64,000 nt of DNA from Blautia sp. BIOML-A1. GTDB taxonomy: Bacteria; Bacillota; Clostridia; Lachnospirales; Lachnospiraceae. Every line of letters starts with the position of its first letter. Position 1 is the first letter of the stretch. The stretch spans positions 1-64,000 of the forward strand of contig NZ_WWVR01000034.1 of NCBI RefSeq assembly GCF_009883055.1. Direction: 5' to 3'. The translations under genes and the position numbers were made by a program. This document shows, piece by piece, positions 51,218-61,299 of this stretch. Below the pieces are notes generated by a model. The model was not told where the DNA came from, did not search any database, and was given only the letters and a program-made list of their open reading frames with translations.

Positions 51218-51484
51218 TTACTCTTCTTCGTCATCCTCAAAATAGTCATCGAAATCATCATCAAAATCTTCTTCGAAGTCCTCCAGATAATCCGGTGTAA
51301 AAAGACGATATACTGCAAATGCAATACCTGCTACAGCAGCAACTGCACCAACAATTGCAAGTACCCAAAGAACAGTATTCTTTTCTTTCTCGTCTTCTTT
51401 CTTCTTAAGGGTTGAAAGTAATTCTTCAATTTTGGCATTCATATTCAGATTGTTGAGATTATTCAGATTCATTCTATGCACCAT
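51218..51484 (-). CDS. Small single-pass membrane protein with acidic tail
   Basis: The 88-residue protein has an Asn/Leu-rich start, a basic/acidic helical part, one transmembrane segment (about 40-62: TVLWVLAIVGAVAAVAGIAFAVY) and a C-terminal run rich in Asp/Glu (EEDFDDDFDDYFEDDEEE). The likely start is the ATG at 51484 or the one 12 bases further. Downstream of psd on the same strand. Not assigned to a family. Confidence 0.7.
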   Translation of the reverse strand: MVHRMNLNNLNNLNMNAKIEELLSTLKKKEDEKEKNTVLWVLAIVGAVAAVAGIAFAVYRLFTPDYLEDFEEDFDDDFDDYFEDDEEE

Positions 51485-51554
51485 CCTCTCGCTCGTTTTT
51501 ATATCCCATAGTATATCACTATTTGCTTTGTTTTACCATATCTTCTCAAAAATT

Positions 51555-52424
51555 TTAGTTTTTACCTTTTCCGATCCTTGAACCGATCTGCACCTTTGTC
51601 TCAATCCCATCTGCTGAGTTTATCAGGATATCCATATCCGGAAAAACCTTATCCTTCTGAGTCATATAGATGATCGTAGATCCACCGAACGCAAAGTTTC
51701 CTTTTTCCTGGCCACGCCTTACATGGCTCATCACCGGACGGTTCTCAATCTTTCCAACCATCAGAGCGCCGACCTCCATCATCAGAAGCGTTCCGAAGTG
51801 CTCCGATTTCAGAAGTGAGTACTCTCTTGTGTTCTCCTTGTAGATCGGACAGACATCATTTGCCACAGGATTCACGGTGTGCAGAACTCCCGGTATCCGT
51901 CTGCGCACGGATTCTCTTCCATTATCTACATAGATATACCGGTGATAATCGTCTACACTGAGTCGGAATACCCAGAGATATCCATCTTTAAAATGCTCTG
52001 CAAGCCTCTCATCTCTGAGCAGGCTTCCGACGGTATAACAGGTATTCTTGATCGTAACTTCCATCTGAGGTTCGATTGGATAAACGCTTAAACGACAGTC
52101 GCATGGACTGATAAAGTGTCTCTCATCCATATCCATCTCACGTGCACCCTGTCTCAGTTTCCTTGTAAAAAAATCATTATATGAAGAATATTCTTTTTCT
52201 TCATAATCCTCCCTATTGATTCCATTCCTTCTGATAAAAGGTTCCACAGCAAGTACGGATATCCGGGAGTCCAGTATCCTGCCTCCCAGCTTCGAAACTA
52301 CCGGTGATACGAGTGGTCTGAGGATACATCTCCCCACTGCACTGCCATAGAGCTTCTCAAGGAATTTATCCTGTCCAGTACTCTCCTGCCATTTATGCCC
52401 CTCACGATCCGCTGTATATCGCAT
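51555..52424 (-). CDS. psd: Phosphatidylserine decarboxylase
   Basis: The 289-residue proenzyme has the autocleavage motif FAFGGSTI (GST near residue 258, where cleavage makes the pyruvoyl group) and the upstream SVDDYHRYIYVDNG and VMMEVGALMVGKIEN-like motifs. It converts phosphatidylserine to phosphatidylethanolamine at the membrane. It begins four bases after the pssA stop codon; AAGGAG lies in that end. Confidence 0.95.
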   Translation of the reverse strand: MRYTADREGHKWQESTGQDKFLEKLYGSAVGRCILRPLVSPVVSKLGGRILDSRISVLAVEPFIRRNGINREDYEEKEYSSYNDFFTRKLRQGAREMDMDERHFISPCDCRLSVYPIEPQMEVTIKNTCYTVGSLLRDERLAEHFKDGYLWVFRLSVDDYHRYIYVDNGRESVRRRIPGVLHTVNPVANDVCPIYKENTREYSLLKSEHFGTLLMMEVGALMVGKIENRPVMSHVRRGQEKGNFAFGGSTIIYMTQKDKVFPDMDILINSADGIETKVQIGSRIGKGKN

Positions 52425-52428
52425 AAAC

Positions 52429-53103
52429 TCATACTCCTTTTAATCTACGTATGCGAAGGCCGTATTTTGTCCACCAGCCTTCCTTATAAAACAGAATAAA
52501 AAGAACTGCCACTCCCACAACTGATACAAGAACAACCAGTTCCTGATTTGTCGGCTTTCTGAAACGGAAATCAAAAATAAAGAGAAAGCCTACCAGAAGC
52601 ATTGCTATATGAAGACAGCCAAGAAAATATCTGAATCCCGGGAAGAACACAGAAACCACAAACAGAAGCGGCATGATCACGGACATGGATGTGATCGGAA
52701 GTCCCTGATAATATTTGCGGTTTTCACTTGTCTTACTCTGTCTCTTGGCTTCCATGACATTAAAATATGCCAGACGGATGACTCCTGCCACCCCATAAAA
52801 GGAAAGGATCACAAGACTGTATATTCTGCACATGCCAAGCTTATATCCGAGAATAATCGGAAAAATTCCAAAGCAGACAATATCACAAAGGGAATCTATC
52901 TGAATCCCAAACGATTTCTCATCATCTGTACGATTCTTTTTGGTTCTGGCAATTTTGCCGTCAAACATGTCGCATAATCCGGAAAATGCAAGGCAGAATA
53001 CCGCAAACGGCAGTTTCCCGTCTATTGCACAGAACATCCCCATGATCGAAGAGATCAGGCTTATGTATGTTAACACTACTGTATAATCATAAAATCCAAT
53101 CAT
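52429..53103 (-). CDS. pssA: CDP-diacylglycerol-serine O-phosphatidyltransferase
   Basis: The 224-residue membrane protein has the CDP-alcohol phosphatidyltransferase motif (DGKIARTK...FGIQIDSLCD, about 47-79), with an insertion-tolerant spacing, and about six transmembrane segments. It makes phosphatidylserine from CDP-diacylglycerol and serine. Coupled with psd immediately downstream to give phosphatidylethanolamine. Confidence 0.93.
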   Translation of the reverse strand: MIGFYDYTVVLTYISLISSIMGMFCAIDGKLPFAVFCLAFSGLCDMFDGKIARTKKNRTDDEKSFGIQIDSLCDIVCFGIFPIILGYKLGMCRIYSLVILSFYGVAGVIRLAYFNVMEAKRQSKTSENRKYYQGLPITSMSVIMPLLFVVSVFFPGFRYFLGCLHIAMLLVGFLFIFDFRFRKPTNQELVVLVSVVGVAVLFILFYKEGWWTKYGLRIRRLKGV

Positions 53104-53150
53104 TTATACTACTCCCTGTTTTCATTTGTTTGCTTAACTGTTCCATACAG

Positions 53151-54170
53151 TTACGTTTTCTGACCGATCGTCAACTGTGCCACCACCGTAAAAAACGCAC
53201 TGATCAAAAGTTCACCATAGTATCCCAGTCCCCTGCTCAGTACCATTCCGGGTAGCAGACAGCTTCCAAAAACCGGTACAAAAATATTCAGGAACAGTGT
53301 CTCGCTGATTCCCATTCCTCCCGGAAGGGGCAGCATGTCTACAGAAACAGAAATCACGGCCTGCAGAAACAGGATCGTCCAGAATCCTGTCCCACTCAGT
53401 GACAGTGCCCGATACACAAACCAGGTAACAGCAAATAAGGCCATTCTCTGTGCAAATGTGATCAGAATCACATTAAAGATAACTCTCGGATGTCCCTTAA
53501 GATACGCTGCAGTCTCTCTGTAGGTATCCATAGAATCTTCCAGTTTCTTAAGCCTGCTTTCTCTTTTGCGGAGAAGGTGCAGTCTTTCCAGTATTTTGAG
53601 TCCCTTTACCAGAAAATTTCTGGCAAGATCCGGATGAAACACAAGCACAGTCATAAAAGTAACACAAAAGATATTCAGTCCCAGTCCCAGATAGAAGACC
53701 GGAAGGATCCCCTCCAGATACTGATGAAGGAAGCCTCTTCCAAAAACTGCAATGCCGACTCCGATCGCCACCAGTACAAACTTATATGTGATCGTAACGA
53801 TCATCAATATGACCGTTGCCACCGGAATGGAAACCTTTTCTTTCTTCATGTAATAGATCTGCATTGGCTGCCCACCGCTCGCAGACGGTGTGATGCAACT
53901 GAAAAAAAAGCCCACCGATGAAAAAAGGAAACAGGATGTTTTCTTCAGATGAATACCATAAGAACGCATCATATACCAGATGATGACTGATTCTCCCCAG
54001 ATAAAAAAGGCTACCAGTGCGATTCCCGGCAAAAGCCAGCGTTTGTCCGCATTCTCAATAACCTCTATAACATCTCCGAGGTCCTCCCCATGAAAAACGC
54101 CATAGATCGTCAGGACGAATACAAGCAGTAGAAATACAGTGTTGAAGATGATTTTTTTGTTTTTTTTCAT
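53151..54170 (-). CDS. Flippase-like membrane protein (LPG synthase transmembrane domain family)
   Basis: The 339-residue protein has about eight transmembrane segments and the family hallmarks FFSCITPSASGGQPMQIYYM and LPLPGGMGISETLFLNIF of the lysylphosphatidylglycerol-synthase transmembrane/UPF0104 family (Pfam PF03706). The soluble aminoacyl-transfer domain is absent. It may move a lipid across the membrane. Encoded between PAP2 and PssA, so a role with the phospholipids made here is likely but unproven. Confidence 0.88.
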   Translation of the reverse strand: MKKNKKIIFNTVFLLLVFVLTIYGVFHGEDLGDVIEVIENADKRWLLPGIALVAFFIWGESVIIWYMMRSYGIHLKKTSCFLFSSVGFFFSCITPSASGGQPMQIYYMKKEKVSIPVATVILMIVTITYKFVLVAIGVGIAVFGRGFLHQYLEGILPVFYLGLGLNIFCVTFMTVLVFHPDLARNFLVKGLKILERLHLLRKRESRLKKLEDSMDTYRETAAYLKGHPRVIFNVILITFAQRMALFAVTWFVYRALSLSGTGFWTILFLQAVISVSVDMLPLPGGMGISETLFLNIFVPVFGSCLLPGMVLSRGLGYYGELLISAFFTVVAQLTIGQKT

Positions 54171-54177
54171 AAAGACT

Positions 54178-54870
54178 TCACCCTTCTGTAAACTCTAGGA
54201 TTTTCTGCTCAATCCTGCTGCCAAATTTTTCGTATATTCTGTACAGTTCTGTCTTTCTGCCGATACAAAAACACAATTCTGCCAGAATAACTCCTCCTGC
54301 AACATCTGCAATTACATGCTGTTTTGTCAGAAGCGTTGATACAAACACAAGAACTGCTATCACCATGGACACTCTCTGATACCATACTGGTACTTTCTGG
54401 TTTCCCCGGATGCCAAGATAACAGAACCAGCTTACCAGACAATGGATTGACGGAAACAGATTATCTGCCGCATCTACCGAATAAAGCCAGAGTGCCGCCT
54501 GATTCCACAGACCGGCATCTGTGATCACCGGTCTTGTATTGGTTGTCGGATACACGAGAAAAAAGACAAGGCAGATACATCTTGACAAAAAATCTCCCGT
54601 AAAAAACTGATACACTCTGTGTCGTTCCTGTCTCGCGATCAGAATATAATTGACAGCCCAGAAAAGATAGCATCCAAAATAAACTACAAGAAACTGCGGG
54701 ACAAACGGAAGGCTTCTGTCCAAGCCTGTTTCTATATTGTGGTGGTACCATCCTCCCGCGATCATTCTGGAACCGGAGTATACAAGACAATTGAATATAA
54801 ACGAAAAAACAAGTGGAAAAACTCCGTAAGCAGGGAGCATTCTGGTGACGATCCTCAAAGTTGTTTTCAT
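54178..54870 (-). CDS. PAP2-family membrane phosphatase
   Basis: About 230 residues from the ATG at 54870 (MKTTLRIVTRMLPAYG), after GAAGGGAG. Six transmembrane segments with the phosphatase motifs NLFPSIHCLVSW and TKQHVIADVAGG; the usual first motif KxxxxxxRP is only partly visible (TTNTRPVITD). Family members dephosphorylate phosphatidate, undecaprenyl or other lipid phosphates. Directly upstream of the flippase-like gene. Confidence 0.85.
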   Translation of the reverse strand: MKTTLRIVTRMLPAYGVFPLVFSFIFNCLVYSGSRMIAGGWYHHNIETGLDRSLPFVPQFLVVYFGCYLFWAVNYILIARQERHRVYQFFTGDFLSRCICLVFFLVYPTTNTRPVITDAGLWNQAALWLYSVDAADNLFPSIHCLVSWFCYLGIRGNQKVPVWYQRVSMVIAVLVFVSTLLTKQHVIADVAGGVILAELCFCIGRKTELYRIYEKFGSRIEQKILEFTEG

Positions 54871-54968
54871 TCTGTACTCCCTTCTGTATTTGCATACGCT
54901 CAGTATAACATTCCCTGTCTGTATAAGCAACCAAAGTCCAAAAACATTAAGAATTCTTAAGAAAAAAG

Positions 54969-57200
54969 TTAGATTTTTTTCAGTTTTGCGAAGCCTGCAA
55001 ACATCTTTTTGACACCAACTTTGTCAAAGTCTACGGTCACTTCATAATCTCTTCCACCTTCTGCAATAGCTTTGACAATTCCTACACCAAATTTGATATG
55101 ACGGACGGTATCCCCTACTCCATAATCCAGAGACGCCGCCTTGGTAACTTTAAATTTCTGCGGATCAAATGCCTTTGCCTTAAATGTCTGTCGCATCTGC
55201 ATATAACTGTTTTTTGGTGAAGCTGTCTCCTGCACAGATGGTTTATGTTCCTGAATAACGGTCCCAAGTTCTACCAGTTCCCGCGGAATCTCACGGACAA
55301 ATCTGGATACTTTGTTGTACTGTACCTCTCCCCTCACAAGACGCTGGCGTACACTTGTCAGCGTCAATTCTTTCATCGCCCTCGTAATACCCACATAGCA
55401 GAGTCTGCGCTCTTCTTCCATATCTGTAGGATCATCCGAAAAAATACACATACTGCTCGGGAACATTCCATCCTCCATGCCTGCAAGGTAAACATAGGGG
55501 AATTCCAGGCCCTTTGCGCTGTGCAGGGTCATAAGAAGAACATAATCCTGAGCCGGATCTACCGTATCAATATCTGCGATCAGTGCAATCTCTTCCAGGA
55601 AACCGGAAAGCATTGCCTCTCTTCCCTCTGCCTTCATAGCCTCCTCATAAGAAACCGTCTTGGATATCAACTCATCAATATTCTCAATCCTTGCTCTGGA
55701 TTCCTCCGTATCCTCTGCCTTAAGTTCATCCACATAACCGGTGAGATCTATGACCTCTTCCAGAAGTTCTGTGACGCTGTATGCCTGTGCTTTGCTCTTA
55801 AGTGACTGTATAAAGGTAACGAAACCTTCTATCTTGGAAAGACTTCTTCCGATTGCCGGAACCTCCTCCGCCACTCTGAGTGCATCATAAAAGCTTACAT
55901 TCATATAGTCTGCATAGTCCTGTACTCTTCCTACTGTTGTTGCACCGATGCCTCTCTTTGGCACATTCAGGATACGTCTGACTGCCAGGTCATCTGCCGA
56001 GTTATCGATCGTCTTGAGATAACAGAGAAGATCCTTGATCTCTTTGCGGGCATAGAAGTTGATTCCTCCCACGATCTTGTATGGAATATTGGCTTTCAGG
56101 CACTTTTCTTCAAAAAGCCGGGATTGAGCATTGGTTCTGTAAAGGATCGCACATTCTCGGTAGTCTGCCAGATGCTCTCTCTTTTTCTTTGCGATATCTC
56201 CGATCACGTATTCCGCTTCCTCGAATCCATTCATAAACTGTCGGAAGTGTATTTTCTCTCCCTCTGCGTTTTCTGTCCAGAGACGTTTCGGTTTACGTGC
56301 TGTGTTGTTGGCGATGACCTCGTTTGCCGCATTCAGAATGTTCTTTGTAGAACGATAGTTCTGCTCGAGTCGGATTACCCTTGCATCTGGGAAAACACGT
56401 TCAAATCCGAGAATATTTCCAATGTTTGCCCCGCGGAATTTATAAATGGACTGGTCATCATCACCCACTACGCACAGGTTTCCATATCTGGCAGCCAGAA
56501 GGCTTACAAACTTAAACTGTACGGTATTGGTATCCTGATACTCATCTACCATGATATAGCGAAATCTTTCCTGATAGGCTTCCAGCACATCCTGACACTT
56601 CTCAAAAAGGTCTACGGTTTTGACCAGAAGGTCATCGAAATCCAGAGCATTGTTTCTCTTAAGTGCCGCCTGATATTCACGGTAGACCGCAGCTATCTTT
56701 TTCTGGTTAAAATCTCCCTTTGCCTCACGCTCCATATCATCCGGTGTGATCATTTCATCCTTTGCATGAGAGATCCGTGCCAGAAGAGCCCGTTCCTTGT
56801 ATTTCTTGGTATCGATATTCAGCTTGCGGCAGATTTCCTTCATCAGGGTCTTCTGATCATCCGTATCATAAATGGTAAAACGGTTATCATATCCAAGCCT
56901 GTCGATATAACGCCTGAGAATGCGGACGCAGGTAGAGTGAAAGGTTGACACCCAGACGCTCATTCCGTCTGCGCCGGTCAGTTTATCCACACGTTCCCGC
57001 ATCTCCTGTGCAGCTTTATTTGTAAAAGTAATGGCAAGAATATTGAACGGATTCACACCTTTATCTCCGATCAGGTGAGCGATCCTGTGCGTCAGTACTC
57101 TTGTCTTGCCAGATCCTGCTCCCGCAAGGATCAGAAGAGGTCCTTCTGTATAAAAGACAGCCTCCTGCTGAGGCTGATTCAAGGTATCATATATGCTCAT
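54969..57200 (-). CDS. pcrA: ATP-dependent DNA helicase PcrA (UvrD family)
   Basis: The 743-residue helicase shows all superfamily 1A motifs: Walker A AGAGSGKT (about 26-33), VDEYQDTN, GDDDQSIYKFRGA, LEQNYRS, TLHSAKGLEFPYVY and CYVGITRAMKEL. A C-terminal tudor-like domain (about 690-743, TVRHIKFGVG) contacts RNA polymerase in homologues. It acts in repair, replication and removal of RecA. A weak TTAAGAATTCTTAA palindrome follows the gene. Confidence 0.96.
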   Translation of the reverse strand: MSIYDTLNQPQQEAVFYTEGPLLILAGAGSGKTRVLTHRIAHLIGDKGVNPFNILAITFTNKAAQEMRERVDKLTGADGMSVWVSTFHSTCVRILRRYIDRLGYDNRFTIYDTDDQKTLMKEICRKLNIDTKKYKERALLARISHAKDEMITPDDMEREAKGDFNQKKIAAVYREYQAALKRNNALDFDDLLVKTVDLFEKCQDVLEAYQERFRYIMVDEYQDTNTVQFKFVSLLAARYGNLCVVGDDDQSIYKFRGANIGNILGFERVFPDARVIRLEQNYRSTKNILNAANEVIANNTARKPKRLWTENAEGEKIHFRQFMNGFEEAEYVIGDIAKKKREHLADYRECAILYRTNAQSRLFEEKCLKANIPYKIVGGINFYARKEIKDLLCYLKTIDNSADDLAVRRILNVPKRGIGATTVGRVQDYADYMNVSFYDALRVAEEVPAIGRSLSKIEGFVTFIQSLKSKAQAYSVTELLEEVIDLTGYVDELKAEDTEESRARIENIDELISKTVSYEEAMKAEGREAMLSGFLEEIALIADIDTVDPAQDYVLLMTLHSAKGLEFPYVYLAGMEDGMFPSSMCIFSDDPTDMEEERRLCYVGITRAMKELTLTSVRQRLVRGEVQYNKVSRFVREIPRELVELGTVIQEHKPSVQETASPKNSYMQMRQTFKAKAFDPQKFKVTKAASLDYGVGDTVRHIKFGVGIVKAIAEGGRDYEVTVDFDKVGVKKMFAGFAKLKKI

Positions 57201-57315
57201 AAATATAAATCTCCTGTTTCTGCTGATAAGTTAAACAAAGCGAACTGATGTTTTTCGGTCTTTTCTATTATACATGAAAGTACTGTACGGGTAAAGCACA
57301 TTTCTTATGCATACA

Positions 57316-57358
57316 AAAAAGCCCCACAGACCTTTCATTTTGGGGGTCTGTGGGGTTT
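57316..57358. terminator. Strong terminator after the alpha-galactoside operon
   Basis: CCCCACAGACC (57322-57332) pairs with GGTCTGTGGGG (57345-57355), with AAAAAAG on one side and TTTTAC on the other. It separates the GH36 operon from pcrA. Confidence 0.88.
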
Positions 57359-57361
57359 TAC

Positions 57362-59548
57362 TTATTTCATTACAATATGGTAATTCCAGCTCTGGTATTC
57401 TTTCTTTGCCTCCTCGAGAAGAAGTCCTCCATGCATCAGTGCTCCGCCAGGATATTCCACTCCATTTACCAGATACATCTGGTTTTCTTTCAGGCCGCGA
57501 AGTTTGATTCTCACTCCCGGATCATTTGTACGTACTCTGGAAGCTACCACACTGACCAGTGCCTCACTTCCGTCTTCTTTTGCAAATTCCCATGCAGCAT
57601 ATGGACCTTCTTCCATCGCATTGGTCAGTCTGTAATAATTTCCAAAATGGATCACATCATAATATTTCTTAAACTCTGCGATCTGCTCCTGGATCTGCTG
57701 TTTTTCCTCTTCTGAAAGCTTAGCCGGATCCAGTTCATATCCAAAGGTTCCCGCCATAGCTACTGTTGCTCTTGATTCAAACGGAACGATTCTTCCTGTC
57801 TGATGGTTCGGGCAGGCGGATACATGAGAGCCTACCGCACTGACCGGATATGCAAAGGAAGTACCATACTGGATTTTCAGTCGTTCAATGGCATCTGTGT
57901 CGTCACTGCACCAGATCTGGGAATTATAATGAAGCATGCCGGCATCGAATCTTCCGCCGCCGCCGCTGCATCCCTCAATCAGCATATCCGGATATCTCTT
58001 TCCGAGTCTGTCCAGAAATTCATACAGTCCGAGCACATAACGATGCGGAACCTCTCCCTGACGTTCTGCCGGAAGTGCTGCACAGTAAATATCGCTGATA
58101 CTTCTGTTAAAGTCCCATTTGAGATAATCCACATCCGCCTTATCCAGAACCTTTGTCATCTCATCAAAGATATGATTTCTGACATCTTCTCTGGAAAAAT
58201 CAAGCACAAGCTGATTACGTCCGCGGGTTGGTCTTCGTCCCGGTACAGTAAATGCCCAGTCCGGATGTGCACGATAAAGGTCACTGTCCTCTGAAATACA
58301 CTCCGGCTCATACCAGATACCGAATTTCATTCCCAGGTCGTGGATACGGTCTGCCAGTTCACTTAAGGTACATCCAAGCTTTTTCTCATTTACCTGCCAG
58401 TCGCCAAGACCGCTGTTGTCATCGTCACGCTTGCCAAACCAGCCGTCATCCATAACAAACAGTTCCACACCACAGGAAGCTGCCTCTTTTGCCATCTCAA
58501 GAAGCTTGTCTCCCGTAAAGTCAAAGTAAGTTCCCTCCCAGTTATTGATCAGGACCGGTCTTCTCTCAAGTTTGAATCTTCCCCTGCAGACATGCTCTCT
58601 GACTGCCTTGTGATAACAGTTGGACATTTTTTCAAAACCATCTGCACTGTATACCATCATAACTTCCGGTGCCCAGAAGGTTTCCCCTTCTTTCAGAAGG
58701 AACTCGAAGTTTTCCGGATGGATTCCCATGATAAGTCTGGTCTGATCAAACTGATCCTTCTCTGCTGCCGCAAGGAAGTTTCCGCTGTACAAAAGAGAAA
58801 ATCCATAGCATTCCCCTGAAGTTTCTGTTGCATTCTTATCCGCCAGCATTACAAATGGATTGTACTGATGGCTGGATGCCCCGCGAAGGCTACCGACAGA
58901 CTGCACGCCGTGATGGATCGGTGTTCTGGAAAGCTGTCTTTCCATCTCATGTTTTCCATAGAAGGTCATCCAGTCCCAGTCTCCGTATGGCTGATCCAAA
59001 CAGAGAGACATGACTCTCTCAAGCTGAACTTGTGCTTTTCCATGATTTTCCACGCAGACGGTTCTTGTGATAATATCCAGTTCTTCGATCACACCATAAT
59101 ACAGTTTTACTCTGACATCCTGCACATCATCACGAAGAGTGATCACGAGAGTCTCTGCCTCGTTTTCGTCTGCATACATTGCCGGAAGTCCCGGAATGGA
59201 ATATTTTCCCTTGATGATCTCATAGCCTTCATAACGAAGCCCCAGAGTTCTTGTTCCATTATCATAGCGGATATCGAGTGCACTCTCGCGATAATCTCCA
59301 CTTCCAAAGGAAGAATATTCCTGTGGCAGAGTATCTGTAGAATAGGTTCTGTCATTTCCTGCTTCTTCCGGATTTCCGGAAAAACCATGGTCTCTTCTCT
59401 GGATCAGATAAGAATAATCAAAAACCTCTGTTTTCTTTCCATAATAGGTGTGAAGCAGAATTCCCTTATCATCTGCCTTCATCTGATACATACTGTTTCT
59501 GGTACACAGAGTGAACAGTCTGTTTTCTTTTTCAAATACAATTGTCAT
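57362..59548 (-). CDS. aga: GH36 alpha-galactosidase
   Basis: The 728-residue enzyme has the GH36 layout: N-terminal beta-sandwich, catalytic barrel and C-terminal beta domain. The nucleophile is Asp in YLKWDFNR (about residue 470) and the acid/base is the first or second Asp of WCSDDTDA. ELFVMDDGWFG and IEGCSGGGGRFD are also typical. No signal peptide: it cleaves imported raffinose, melibiose or stachyose in the cytoplasm. Last gene of the operon with the importer; GAGGAG precedes the ATG. Confidence 0.95.
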   Translation of the reverse strand: MTIVFEKENRLFTLCTRNSMYQMKADDKGILLHTYYGKKTEVFDYSYLIQRRDHGFSGNPEEAGNDRTYSTDTLPQEYSSFGSGDYRESALDIRYDNGTRTLGLRYEGYEIIKGKYSIPGLPAMYADENEAETLVITLRDDVQDVRVKLYYGVIEELDIITRTVCVENHGKAQVQLERVMSLCLDQPYGDWDWMTFYGKHEMERQLSRTPIHHGVQSVGSLRGASSHQYNPFVMLADKNATETSGECYGFSLLYSGNFLAAAEKDQFDQTRLIMGIHPENFEFLLKEGETFWAPEVMMVYSADGFEKMSNCYHKAVREHVCRGRFKLERRPVLINNWEGTYFDFTGDKLLEMAKEAASCGVELFVMDDGWFGKRDDDNSGLGDWQVNEKKLGCTLSELADRIHDLGMKFGIWYEPECISEDSDLYRAHPDWAFTVPGRRPTRGRNQLVLDFSREDVRNHIFDEMTKVLDKADVDYLKWDFNRSISDIYCAALPAERQGEVPHRYVLGLYEFLDRLGKRYPDMLIEGCSGGGGRFDAGMLHYNSQIWCSDDTDAIERLKIQYGTSFAYPVSAVGSHVSACPNHQTGRIVPFESRATVAMAGTFGYELDPAKLSEEEKQQIQEQIAEFKKYYDVIHFGNYYRLTNAMEEGPYAAWEFAKEDGSEALVSVVASRVRTNDPGVRIKLRGLKENQMYLVNGVEYPGGALMHGGLLLEEAKKEYQSWNYHIVMK

Positions 59549-59581
59549 AGTTTTTCTCCTCTGGATAAATTATGATTAAAT

Positions 59582-60430
59582 TTATTTAACCGCTCCGTTT
59601 ACAACACCGTTGAGTATCTGCTTCTGGCATACCAGATAGAAGATCACAATTGGGATCAGTGCCAGCAGGTAGGATGCAAAGGCGAGGTTATAATTTGTTC
59701 CAAACTGTGTCTGGAAATTCAACTGTGCAAGCGGAAGTGTGTTTTTACCGGTTCCGGACATCATGACGAGTGGAGTCATAACATCATTCCATGTTCCAAG
59801 TGCAGTTAAAACTGCCACTGTCGCATGCATTGGCTTCATGATCGGGAAAACAATACTCCAATAGGTCTTCCATGTACTTGCACCGTCTACTTTTGCAGCT
59901 TCTTCCAGTGCCATCGGAATATTTTTGAGATAACCGGAATACAGAAGAAGATTCATTGGCATATAGAATACCACATAAAGCACGATCACACCAACCCTGT
60001 TTCCGATTCCCATCTGAGAAGTCTGTTTTACAAGCGGCATCATCAGGATCGCGAATGGAACAAACATACCGCTCACGATATAAAGATAAGAAAATTTATA
60101 AAATTTGCTGTTTGCCATGTTTCTTCCGATCGCATATCCGGCAATAGAATGAATCAGAATGGCAAGTACCACTGTCACAATTGTGATCAGCAGAGAGTTT
60201 CCAAGAGAATTCCAGAAATCTGTGACTTTCATTGCTTCTGTAAAATTCGAAAAGCTCCAGGAGGACGGCAGGGAAAGTGCTCCTGCAATATCATTTGTCA
60301 TCTCGGACGGCTTTTTGAATGCAATGATCACTGCCATATATAATGGAAAAAAGATCGTGATACATCCAAGGATCAAAAGGATTGTAACCGGCCAGTTGGT
60401 TTTGCCTGGCATCTGACTGTTCTTTTTCAT
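59582..60430 (-). CDS. Sugar ABC permease (MalG/RafG-type), alpha-galactoside operon
   Basis: The 282-residue membrane protein has six transmembrane segments and the EAA loop (LEEAAKVDGASTWKTYWSIVFP). It shares one base with the stop codon of the upstream permease gene; AAGGAGG lies before its ATG. Partner of the permease and binding protein upstream. Confidence 0.92.
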   Translation of the reverse strand: MKKNSQMPGKTNWPVTILLILGCITIFFPLYMAVIIAFKKPSEMTNDIAGALSLPSSWSFSNFTEAMKVTDFWNSLGNSLLITIVTVVLAILIHSIAGYAIGRNMANSKFYKFSYLYIVSGMFVPFAILMMPLVKQTSQMGIGNRVGVIVLYVVFYMPMNLLLYSGYLKNIPMALEEAAKVDGASTWKTYWSIVFPIMKPMHATVAVLTALGTWNDVMTPLVMMSGTGKNTLPLAQLNFQTQFGTNYNLAFASYLLALIPIVIFYLVCQKQILNGVVNGAVK

Positions 60431-61299
60431 TATAACTGTTCCTCCTTTTTATTCATAAATGTAAGCTGGAATACAGAAATTGCAACAATGACTACGAAGA
60501 AAAGTACTGCATTCGCACTCTGGAAACCAAACTGTCCTCCATCCATTCCGTTTCTGTAAATAAGATAGGAAATAGACTCTGTACTCTGTGCCGGACCACC
60601 TTTTGTCAAAGACATGATCTGGTCGAATACCATGAGGAAGTTTTTCATGCAGAGAACCATATTTATGGTAAAAAAAGGAATGATCAGCGGAAAAGTAAGG
60701 TTTTTGAACTTGCTCCATCCGGTTGCACCGTCGATCGCGCCTGCCTCATAAACATCCTCCGGAACGGTCTGCAGACCTGAGATATAGATGATCGTGTTCA
60801 TGGCGATCGCCTGCCATGCTGCAACAATTACGATTGCAAACCATGCTGACTTTGTGCTCGCAAGCATACTGCTTTTGAGAAATCCGATTCCCAGGTTTTC
60901 TCCGATCGTCGGGAGAATATATGTGAAAATAAAACTGAAAATATAGCCTACAACAAGTCCTCCGAGAACATTCGGGATAAAATAGATTCCACGGAGTGCA
61001 CTTTTTGCACGGATCTTGCTGTTCAGACCAAGTGCAAGGATCAGACTTATCACATTGACAATGATCGTTGCCACGATTGCAAATTTAAACGTAAACAGAT
61101 AAGATTTTCCTACGCGTGCATCCTGAAAGAGGTCAATATAGTTTCTGAGTCCTACCCATTCGTAACTTCCATATCCCTTGAAGTTCGTAAAGCTGTAGAT
61201 GAAGCCTTTGATCAGCGGCAGTGTATTAAAGGCAAAAAACAGGATGAGCACCGGAATGGTGATCAGCATAAATGTACGTTTTCTTTCATTTCCTTTCAT
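60430..61299 (-). CDS. Sugar ABC permease (MalF/RafF-type), alpha-galactoside operon
   Basis: The 289-residue membrane protein has six transmembrane segments and the EAA loop (YEAGAIDGATGWSKFKNLTFP), in which the second Ala is replaced by Gly. It overlaps the binding-protein gene by four bases. Confidence 0.92.
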   Translation of the reverse strand: MKGNERKRTFMLITIPVLILFFAFNTLPLIKGFIYSFTNFKGYGSYEWVGLRNYIDLFQDARVGKSYLFTFKFAIVATIIVNVISLILALGLNSKIRAKSALRGIYFIPNVLGGLVVGYIFSFIFTYILPTIGENLGIGFLKSSMLASTKSAWFAIVIVAAWQAIAMNTIIYISGLQTVPEDVYEAGAIDGATGWSKFKNLTFPLIIPFFTINMVLCMKNFLMVFDQIMSLTKGGPAQSTESISYLIYRNGMDGGQFGFQSANAVLFFVVIVAISVFQLTFMNKKEEQL

